A stretch of 6,967 bases of DNA from SYIM01 sp044356835 (GTDB taxonomy: Bacteria; Pseudomonadota; Gammaproteobacteria; Burkholderiales; Burkholderiaceae_E). How positions within the stretch are numbered: position 1 is the stretch's first letter; every line of letters begins with the position of its first letter. The notes beneath the pieces are model-generated. The model worked only from the letters and a program-made list of their open reading frames with translations, made no database searches and was not told where the DNA came from. Below are positions 1 through 5,711 of the stretch, one piece after another. Both the position numbers and the translations under genes were made by a program. The stretch spans positions 1 to 6,967 of the forward strand of contig JBIKVK010000177.1 in the NCBI GenBank assembly GCA_044356835.1, in the 5' to 3' direction.

Positions 1-589
1 CTTCACTCTGGCTGGTCAACGTACTCGTGGAAGGAATATCGATGGTCTCGACATCGACAGACAAACTGGTGGAGCCCAGGTCAACGTTATCAATGACCAG
101 ACGATCGATCCCGCCTTCGCCGCGAATGCCCAAAATGCTGCTCGGCTTGGCAAAGACCAGTTCGTAGGGTGTAGAGCCATCGAGGCGCGCAAGACGCAGC
201 ATGCCGTTGGCGTCATTGCTCAGAGACATCTGACTGTCGCCGTCGCCCAGATCAAGCACCAGGGCCTGCAACTGCGAATTGAGCTTGAGCAGTGCGGAAG
301 TCGAACCGGTCCAGTTGAATTTTGCGTTTTGCTGTGAATGCGAGCGGGTCAGGTCGATCAGGGTCGCAACGCTGGCGACGGTCTCGAGATCAAGTGGATC
401 CGTGGGGCGTTTCTTCGCACTGTGCTCAAGGTTTTCCACAGCGAGCGGCTGCTCGCTGTCTGCGCGGTTGAACGAGATCAGCGGCTCGGCCGACAGCAGA
501 ATGCGGTCCTCGAGCCGCTCGACCGTGTTGCGCGAACGCCGGAACGCTCGGCGAATGCGGTTCGAACCCCTGGCCTTATGATTTTTCAT
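1..589 (-). CDS. LEPR-XLL-type large secreted/surface protein, N-terminal part (3' end cut by window edge)
   Basis: The frame is open from an ATG at 589 to the left edge, giving 196 residues without a stop. An in-frame TGA lies two codons before the ATG, so this start is well bounded. The first 20 residues are very basic (MKNHKARGSN, then many Arg). Next comes ERLEDRILLSAEPL at residues 24-37, which matches the LEPR-XLL motif with Asp in place of Pro; that motif marks the N-terminus of very long repetitive exported proteins. There is no hydrophobic core long enough for a normal Sec signal peptide. From about residue 90 the chain looks beta-rich, with Gly/Asp patches such as DLGDGDS and IRGEGGIDRLVIDNVDL, typical of adhesin-like repeats. 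It follows the 303-residue gene by 18 bases in the same operon and is the likely export substrate. The size and domains of the rest cannot be seen. The family call is from recognition of the motif and layout. Confidence 0.82.
   Translation of the reverse strand, partial: MKNHKARGSNRIRRAFRRSRNTVERLEDRILLSAEPLISFNRADSEQPLAVENLEHSAKKRPTDPLDLETVASVATLIDLTRSHSQQNAKFNWTGSTSALLKLNSQLQALVLDLGDGDSQMSLSNDANGMLRLARLDGSTPYELVFAKPSSILGIRGEGGIDRLVIDNVDLGSTSLSVDVETIDIPSTSTLTSQSE
479..520 (-). other. LEPR-XLL-type sorting motif
   Basis: This segment encodes ERLEDRILLSAEPL, residues 24-37 of the leftmost protein. Key positions are Leu26, Glu27, Arg29, Leu31, Leu32 and Ser33; the usual Pro is Asp28. In the family this short motif sits near the N-terminus, after a basic stretch. 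A role as a targeting or processing signal is an inference, not something the sequence proves. Confidence 0.75.
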
Positions 590-599
590 GATTCAACGT

Positions 600-603
600 T
601 TCC
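600..603 (-). promoter_or_regulatory. Weak ribosome binding site for the LEPR-XLL gene
   Basis: On the coding strand GGAA sits 10 bases before the ATG at 589. It lies in the 18-base gap after the preceding stop. It is only a partial Shine-Dalgarno match, so initiation may depend partly on ribosomes finishing the upstream gene. Confidence 0.4.
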
Positions 604-607
604 GCAG

Positions 608-1519
608 TCACATCGCCAGCTGCAACGCAGCCGATTCGTACTTCGACAGTACAGAGCGAGCCTGGTCATGAGGAATCGCTCCATAGATGATGATGAAAAC
701 CTCACCCCGGCCATCAAGCCCAGCGTGGAGCCAGCCCAACTCCTGATCAGCCCAAAACGCAAGAATATCCGGACGGGCCTCGAGATTCAGGCCCCAACCC
801 CGACACAGCGCCCGCAGCGGCTCCAGTACGGCGCCCACCTTCAGATCACTGCCGTAAAAGCGCAGACCCACGCCCCTGCGTGCACTGCCCGCATCCCTCA
901 CCAACAACAGACGCGGTTCACGCCAATGGGGCGCTTGGTTCAGCGCCGCCAAAAGACACTGCGCGAGCGCCCCATAGGCCTGCCGCAGGCGATCTTCGAG
1001 CGCCTCCTGCGGCTCCTGCAACAACGCCACAATGGCTCGCGCATCCACGCCCGACAAGCGCCAGTATTCCGTCTGCCGCAGCGCGCCAGGCAACTCCTGC
1101 GGCCCCTCTATCAACCACTTGCAAGAGGAGATCTGCAAGGCGACTTGACGCCGCTCGGGCGGACGCTCCCGCAGGTCCGGTGCCGGCAGAGGCCACTCCA
1201 GATACAACTTGGCTACCGACTGGGCAGCTGTCTGCTCTACCGCCAATCCGATCTGGCGCGCCAGAGGGCCTTGACCCGCGAACCATCGCGCAGAGGCCGC
1301 ATCCAGGCCAAGACGCCCGCTCAAGCTTTGAAGGCGCGAGGGCGACAGGCCAGACGTGGAAAAACCGGCCAGCCAGCGCCCGCATTCGATGGACTCGGGT
1401 GTGAGCCGTACCGAAAACTCTGCTCCGGTCATCGGCAGGCCTTCGAGACCGCCGATCATGGCTTCCAGCATCCGGCGGGACGGCTCGCGCCACACGGGCC
1501 AAGGGGGCCTCGGGCTCAT
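608..1519 (-). CDS. Uncharacterised 303-residue operon protein, candidate export partner or chaperone
   Basis: I do not recognise this family. I place the start at 1519 rather than at the upstream in-frame ATG at 1561, because 1519 forms an ATGA overlap with the SecA-like stop and has a strong GAGGT site 6 bases upstream. The protein is soluble-looking, with no signal peptide or membrane segment, and is rich in Leu, Ala, Arg and Trp. Strands such as SVAKLYLEW (101-109), GVGLRFYG (216-223) and EVFIIIYG (273-280) alternate with amphipathic helices. Residues about 34-110 and 216-282 show a weak resemblance: each has a strand, a helix ending in (R/G)xGL, a W/F-rich step, then a Gly-Leu turn into a strand, suggesting an internal duplication. 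It lies between the motor and the likely substrate gene, so a substrate-recognition, chaperone or SecA-partner role is plausible; an enzyme cannot be excluded. The reading frame is secure, the function is unknown. Confidence 0.85.
   Translation of the reverse strand: MSPRPPWPVWREPSRRMLEAMIGGLEGLPMTGAEFSVRLTPESIECGRWLAGFSTSGLSPSRLQSLSGRLGLDAASARWFAGQGPLARQIGLAVEQTAAQSVAKLYLEWPLPAPDLRERPPERRQVALQISSCKWLIEGPQELPGALRQTEYWRLSGVDARAIVALLQEPQEALEDRLRQAYGALAQCLLAALNQAPHWREPRLLLVRDAGSARRGVGLRFYGSDLKVGAVLEPLRALCRGWGLNLEARPDILAFWADQELGWLHAGLDGRGEVFIIIYGAIPHDQARSVLSKYESAALQLAM
1516..1519 (-). other. ATGA stop/start overlap (SecA-like gene / 303-residue gene)
   Basis: The coding-strand bases ATGA hold the start codon of the 303-residue gene and the TGA stop of the SecA-like gene. 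This arrangement is typical of translational coupling. Confidence 0.85.
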
Positions 1520-3543
1520 GCACCACCTCGCTGCTCGAAGGGCAAAGCCGAAGACAACCAATCATCATGCCGAAGGACGGAAAAGCGACGAGAAAAGGCA
1601 TCCGACTCGGCGCGCGCCTGCGCCCGCGCAAACGCCCAACGTACCAGCGGGGCGATCAGCGGCGGCACCTCGCCCGCGCTGACGCGGAGCGCGTATCGCA
1701 GCGGCACCGGCATGTAGCGAATCGCCAGGTTGTCTTCGAGGCACAGATGCAACGAGACACTGCCCGGATCTCCCTGGCGGCCGCAGCGGCCGGCAAGCTG
1801 CCTGTCGATGCGGGCGGATTCGTTGATCTCGGCAATGATCACATGCAAACCACCACTGGCTTCGACGTCCGAATGCAGTTTGATGTCCGTGCCTCGGCCC
1901 GCCATATTGGTAGCGATTGTTACGCTGCGGGGCTGACCGGCAGCGGCTACGATATCGGCCTCCTTGTCATGCTCGACTGCATTGAGCACTGCAGGCTCCA
2001 TACCCGTCTGACGCAGCAAATCAGCGAGGATCAGGCTGGACTGAACGCTCCGCACGCCCACCAGAACTGGGCGATTGTCACCGTGCAGCCGAAGCACCTC
2101 ATGGGCCACCGCCCGCCACTTCTGCTCGGTGCTCTGAGCCAATTGGAGCGGGAAAGTGACCGTGCGGCGCCGGCGGTGGGTGGGAATTCGAACCACCGGC
2201 AGCCGATAGACCCGCCACAACTCGTCGACCGCCTCCCAGGCCGTGCCTGAGCTACCCGACAACCTGGCAAAACCCCGGAAGAAGGCCTGAAAGCTCATTT
2301 GACTGAGCGACTCGTTGGGGTCGGTAATCGCCACGCCCTCCTTCGCCTCGATCGCCTGGTGCAGACCGGCGGTCAGCGTCCGGCCAGGCGTCATTCGGCC
2401 GGTGAATTCATCGAGAAGCACGATCTCACCGTCTTGAACGAGGTACTGGTGGCCTGGCGAAAAAAAACAGTGGACCTGGAGTGCCTGGCGCAGCAACTCC
2501 TCGCGCCTTGGGGCTGGACGCCAAACGGGGGGTAAACGATCGGCCAAACGTCCCAGAGCTGCGATCGCCCCGCTTCTGAGCTCGATGCTCCGGGTTCGCT
2601 GCACGCGCTCGTAGTCCTTCCCGGGCTCAAGCTGAGGCGCCAGTGCCGCAAGCAGGGTCACCGCCTCAGACAAGCCCCGGCCGGGCCGACGCGCCGACAG
2701 GATGAGTGGGGTCACGGCTTCATCGATCAGGACACTGTCGGCCTCGTCAACAATCGCCGTGTGAAGGCCACGCATCAGCAGCACGGGCTCAAATGGCTCA
2801 GACTGTCGCTGACCCAGCCAGCGATCGAAGTCCCGCCGGTGGGTATCGTGGCCGGCATCGGCTGCGAGACGGTCGCGCAAGTAGTCGGCCAGCAGCTCTT
2901 TAGGCGTGACATAAACCACGTCAGCGGCGTATCGCGACGGTCGCTGTTCGGGCTTGATCTGCGCATGAACCGACGCCAAACTGACGCCACAGGCTGCAAA
3001 CAGCGCCTGCATCGTCTGGGCGTCGCGCTCGGCCAGGTAATCGTTTGCGGTGATGACGTGACACGGCCGTCCGCTCCAACCGGCCAACACGGCCGACAGC
3101 GCAACCGTCAGTGTCTTCCCTTCGCCAGTTGCCATCTCGGCCAGCCAGCCCTCGTGAAGCGCCAGGGCGCCCATCAGTTGAACCGGATAGGGCCGCATTC
3201 CAAGCACCCGCCAGGCCATCTGCGCCACCAGCGCAAGCGCAGGAAGCAGCAGACCCCGGGCTCGCAGCGGATCGCGACGCAGGTGATCCTTCGCCTGCGC
3301 AAGGGCCTGCGTCAGTCCAACATCGCCCATCGTGTCGAAGGACTCGCACTGGGCGTGGCAAGCCAGCGCCTGCCGCCAAAGCTCGGCCGCATGCCAGCCA
3401 CGACGCCGGTACCACCCGTGGGCACGATCCACCCACGCATCAAACCCTTTGGGCAGCTTCTCCAGGGCCCGCAATGGGTGGGGAGCTTCCAGGGGGTCAA
3501 CCCCGGTTCGCGAGGCGTGCGACGGCGGCCAGGTCGCGCTCAT
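1516..3543 (-). CDS. Divergent, C-terminally short SecA-like ATPase (675 residues)
   Basis: SecA is the cytoplasmic ATPase motor that drives proteins through the membrane. This paralogue keeps the motor signatures: VLGMRPYPVQLMGALALHEG before MATGEGKT (Walker A, residues 137-144), ANDYLAERD, DEAD (266-269) followed by LIDEAVTPLILS, LLDEFTGR (376-383), LSGSSGTA, VLNAVEHDKEADIVAAAG, TNMAGRGTDI and QLAGRCGRQGDPGS (582-595). It differs from housekeeping SecA (about 900 residues in E. coli). The preprotein cross-linking region is shortened to roughly 95 residues. GTNNEFGFDYLRD is replaced by VTPKELLADYLRD. Only about 80 residues follow motif VI, stopping just after RAQARAESDAF...LRHDDWL, which resembles the start of the scaffold helix. 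The wing domain, two-helix finger and zinc-binding tail are absent. The ATG at 3543 is preferred over the one at 3588 because it makes an ATGA overlap with the upstream stop. It is probably a SecA2-like dedicated motor for the operon's own substrate, not the general secA. Confidence 0.92.
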   Translation of the reverse strand: MSATWPPSHASRTGVDPLEAPHPLRALEKLPKGFDAWVDRAHGWYRRRGWHAAELWRQALACHAQCESFDTMGDVGLTQALAQAKDHLRRDPLRARGLLLPALALVAQMAWRVLGMRPYPVQLMGALALHEGWLAEMATGEGKTLTVALSAVLAGWSGRPCHVITANDYLAERDAQTMQALFAACGVSLASVHAQIKPEQRPSRYAADVVYVTPKELLADYLRDRLAADAGHDTHRRDFDRWLGQRQSEPFEPVLLMRGLHTAIVDEADSVLIDEAVTPLILSARRPGRGLSEAVTLLAALAPQLEPGKDYERVQRTRSIELRSGAIAALGRLADRLPPVWRPAPRREELLRQALQVHCFFSPGHQYLVQDGEIVLLDEFTGRMTPGRTLTAGLHQAIEAKEGVAITDPNESLSQMSFQAFFRGFARLSGSSGTAWEAVDELWRVYRLPVVRIPTHRRRRTVTFPLQLAQSTEQKWRAVAHEVLRLHGDNRPVLVGVRSVQSSLILADLLRQTGMEPAVLNAVEHDKEADIVAAAGQPRSVTIATNMAGRGTDIKLHSDVEASGGLHVIIAEINESARIDRQLAGRCGRQGDPGSVSLHLCLEDNLAIRYMPVPLRYALRVSAGEVPPLIAPLVRWAFARAQARAESDAFSRRFSVLRHDDWLSSALPFEQRGGA
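1525..1529 (-). promoter_or_regulatory. Strong ribosome binding site deciding the start at 1519
   Basis: GAGGT on the coding strand ends 6 bases before the ATG at 1519. It lies inside the last codons of the SecA-like gene. It is the best Shine-Dalgarno match in the window and supports 1519 over the upstream in-frame ATG at 1561. Confidence 0.7.
2460..2467 (-). repeat. Eight-base homopolymer (T8 on coding strand) inside the SecA-like gene
   Basis: Eight A on the plus strand read as T8 in the gene, spanning codons for His-Cys-Phe-Phe-Ser at about residues 358-361. It is conspicuous in such GC-rich coding DNA. With eight bases the frame is intact; gain or loss of one base would break the gene before the second ATPase half. 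Confidence 0.9.
3540..3543 (-). other. ATGA stop/start overlap (M50-HlyD gene / SecA-like gene)
   Basis: The coding-strand ATGA holds the SecA-like start and the stop of the M50-HlyD gene. An AGAG-type weak ribosome site lies about 12 bases upstream of the ATG, so coupled reinitiation is likely. Confidence 0.82.
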
Positions 3544-5711
3544 ACGCGGAACTTTCTCTGAAGAAACTGTCGGGCTCCGCGTTCCCATTGTTCAAGGAGA
3601 GGGGAATCGGGCAGGGTGATGCGCATCGTGCCCAGACGGCCATGCGCTAGGAGCAGCCCCTGTGTCTGCTCTTGCGGCGGAAGCTGGGCGTGAATCCGAA
3701 AGAAAGGCTCGGCAGCGGAAAGACCCTTGGAATCGCCGCTTTGGACCGCGATGTTGCCGCCCCCGGCCATGCCCAACGCTGCCGAGGGCAGCTGCCCCTG
3801 CTCGAAGGGCATGATCTCGGTGTTGGAAGAAATCACATTGAACCCCTGCTGCCCGCGGATGCGAATCTCACTCAGAACCACGCCAGCTCCGAACAGGTGG
3901 GTGCTGACCTGAGGCAAGACTGCAACAAACCGCCAGCTGCGGTCGTCGACCACAGTGCCTAGACTGGCACCGCGAGCGAGCCACTGACCACGGCTTGCCT
4001 CAAGCTCACCAGCGCTCCATACGCCCTCGATGGGTGAAACCACAACCAACTGCTTTTGCTGTTCCCGCAGCTGTTCGAGCTTCTCCTCGATCGCCCGGCG
4101 CTGGCGCACTAAAGGCTCCAGATTGGCCACCGCAAGGCTCACAGCCTGCACTTCTTGCGCCAGAAGCTGTTCGCGCTGATAGAGAGCCGCTCGAATCTCG
4201 TAGTCCAAGTCGGGGTTTTGAAGGCGAGCGAGTGGCTGACCCGCCTCCACCCAGCTGCCTGGACGGGCCAGAAGCTGCTCCAAAGTGCCGCCGCTCTGGC
4301 TGTAGAGCTCACGAAAGTCCTTGGCCTGCAACACTCCATCGACCCGCACCCGCTCTGGCATGGGCACACCCGCAAGCGTGACAAACACCAGGCCTCCAAT
4401 CACGCATGTGCTGGTCACCGCACGCCATCGCTGGTGCTGGAGCCTTGGGCTGCTGACCAGGTACTTGGCAAACTTCAGCATCGGCAGAACGATCGCCGTG
4501 AAAAATGTGATCCACGCCAGAGCAATCCCTACCTCCAGATACTGCTCGGCAATGAAGAAGATGATGGTGGACATCAATACCAACCAGTAGCCCAGACTGA
4601 TCAGTCCGTACATCGGCAGGAGCCACACCTCCTTGCGCGTCCGGGCCGCGGGCTCGGCGTTGTTGAGGCCCAAGGCGAAACGCTCGCCCAGGTACTTGAG
4701 CTGATCGCGCGAGCGCTGGAACAGATTGGGTACATCGATCCAGTCGACGAGCATGTGGTAGCCGTCAAAACGCATCAGCGGATTGAGGTTGAACAGCAAC
4801 GTCGAAACGCTCGCGACAAATATGACGTTGTAAGCCAGGGCATTGAGCGCACCCGGCGCGCTGTGGGCCCAGATCAGCGCGGCCACCGCGGCCACCGCGA
4901 ATTCGGCCAGCACGCCGCTGGCTCCAACCAGCATGCGATGGGCACGGCTCCGAAAGCCCCAGCTGGCGGTGGCGTCCATATAGGGCAAGGGCGCAAACAG
5001 AAGCAACATCACGCCCATCTTGTGGACCTCGCCTCCAAAGCGCTTGCACGCCGCAGCGTGACCGAACTCATGCACCAATTTGGCCAACACCAGGCCCACG
5101 TAAAGAAGGCCCAGGTTGCCCGGAGCGAGCAAACCGGCAGACTGGTCGAACAGGCGGTGCGACTCATCCATCAGCGCCTTCGCGCCCAGCACCAGCAACA
5201 CCAAATAAAGCAAGGCTCCGACCGGGCCGAAGATCAGCCTGATCAGCGGCATGGCCCGATCCAGCCCTCGGTCCGGATCGATCAGCGGTACCTTGATGGC
5301 CAGAAAGCCCATGAGCAACGCCTTGATCTCACGCCCGCGACGCTCGCGGTAGCGCTCGAACAGGCTGGCCGCAGCCGCGCCACGGTCAAACTGAAGCAGG
5401 TTCGACATATGCAGCTGGCCCAGCAGCTGAACCACCTCCTCCTGCGTGAGGGCCAGCTCCGGCTCGGCCTCGATCAGTTCGCTCCAGACTTCGTCGATCG
5501 TGCGGTCAACGCCCAGCCGGCTGACAAACGCGTAGGCATCGGCTGTGACACGGAAAAAGTCACTGCCCAGGCTGTCGCGCAGCACGAACCACACCTGTCC
5601 GCGAAAGCTCTGACGGTGCGCTCGCACGCTGCTGCGCAGGCAGGCACGAACCCCTGCGACACGGTGCCAGGTATCGCTGTACGTGCGACCGCTCGCCTGG
5701 TCCAGACTCAT
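3540..5711 (-). CDS. PqqD-like / M50 membrane metallopeptidase / HlyD adaptor fusion (723 residues)
   Basis: This is a multi-domain inner-membrane protein. Residues about 33-109 form a PqqD-like winged helix (FRGQVWFVLRD, FFRVTADAYAFV, then helices), a fold that often binds peptides. A membrane region of about seven to eight hydrophobic segments (roughly 155-450) carries HEFGH at 214-218 and NPLMRFDGYH at 310-319. These are the HExxH zinc motif and NPxxxxDG motif of M50 site-2-type proteases, so the catalytic set looks intact. After a last membrane segment (432-450) comes a HlyD-type adaptor: half lipoyl GGTLEQLLARPGSWVEAGQPL (about 474-494), a coiled coil (504-555), the second half lipoyl VVVSPIEGVWSAGEL (556-570), then a beta-barrel portion. 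The ATG at 5711 is chosen because it overlaps the upstream stop as ATGA and begins the conserved-looking region; an ATG at 5822 would add 37 residues without family character. Its likely role is processing and periplasmic passage of the operon's substrate. Whether the protease is active is not shown. Confidence 0.9.
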   Translation of the reverse strand: MSLDQASGRTYSDTWHRVAGVRACLRSSVRAHRQSFRGQVWFVLRDSLGSDFFRVTADAYAFVSRLGVDRTIDEVWSELIEAEPELALTQEEVVQLLGQLHMSNLLQFDRGAAAASLFERYRERRGREIKALLMGFLAIKVPLIDPDRGLDRAMPLIRLIFGPVGALLYLVLLVLGAKALMDESHRLFDQSAGLLAPGNLGLLYVGLVLAKLVHEFGHAAACKRFGGEVHKMGVMLLLFAPLPYMDATASWGFRSRAHRMLVGASGVLAEFAVAAVAALIWAHSAPGALNALAYNVIFVASVSTLLFNLNPLMRFDGYHMLVDWIDVPNLFQRSRDQLKYLGERFALGLNNAEPAARTRKEVWLLPMYGLISLGYWLVLMSTIIFFIAEQYLEVGIALAWITFFTAIVLPMLKFAKYLVSSPRLQHQRWRAVTSTCVIGGLVFVTLAGVPMPERVRVDGVLQAKDFRELYSQSGGTLEQLLARPGSWVEAGQPLARLQNPDLDYEIRAALYQREQLLAQEVQAVSLAVANLEPLVRQRRAIEEKLEQLREQQKQLVVVSPIEGVWSAGELEASRGQWLARGASLGTVVDDRSWRFVAVLPQVSTHLFGAGVVLSEIRIRGQQGFNVISSNTEIMPFEQGQLPSAALGMAGGGNIAVQSGDSKGLSAAEPFFRIHAQLPPQEQTQGLLLAHGRLGTMRITLPDSPLLEQWERGARQFLQRKFRV
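4755..4784 (-). other. M50 NPxxxxDG motif
   Basis: This segment encodes NPLMRFDGYH, residues 310-319 of the M50-HlyD fusion. In M50 proteases the Asp of this motif is the third zinc ligand, so Asp316 is the predicted ligand here. Confidence 0.85.
5058..5072 (-). other. HExxH zinc-protease motif
   Basis: CAT GAG TTC GGT CAC on the coding strand encodes HEFGH, residues 214-218 of the M50-HlyD fusion, inside a hydrophobic segment. The two His are predicted zinc ligands and Glu215 the catalytic base. Confidence 0.88.
5708..5711 (-). other. ATGA stop/start overlap (GAF-HlyD gene / M50-HlyD gene)
   Basis: The coding-strand ATGA holds the M50-HlyD start and the stop of the GAF-HlyD gene. A GGGAG lies 11 bases before the ATG. 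This is the first of three identical junction types in the operon. Confidence 0.82.

Noticed and set aside
16..216. Small minus-strand frame of 66 codons near the left edge
   Set aside because: It is out of frame with the LEPR-XLL gene, which runs through the same bases without a stop.
590..607. Possible promoter or terminator in the gap before the LEPR-XLL gene
   Set aside because: Only 18 bases, with no hairpin followed by T run and no convincing -10/-35 pair seen.
338..1717. Long plus-strand open frame of 459 codons
   Set aside because: It lies antisense to two genes with clear family or operon support. Its product is an Arg/Gln/Pro-rich string with no recognisable motif, as expected opposite GC-rich codons.
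1516..3543. Housekeeping secA
   Set aside because: Motor motifs match, but the protein is far shorter, lacks the C-terminal half of the scaffold, wing and zinc tail, and sits in a specialised operon.
4879..4899. Tandem 9-base repeat GCGGCCACC, two copies plus GCG
   Set aside because: It encodes part of an Ala/Val membrane helix in the M50 domain and is best explained by coding constraint.
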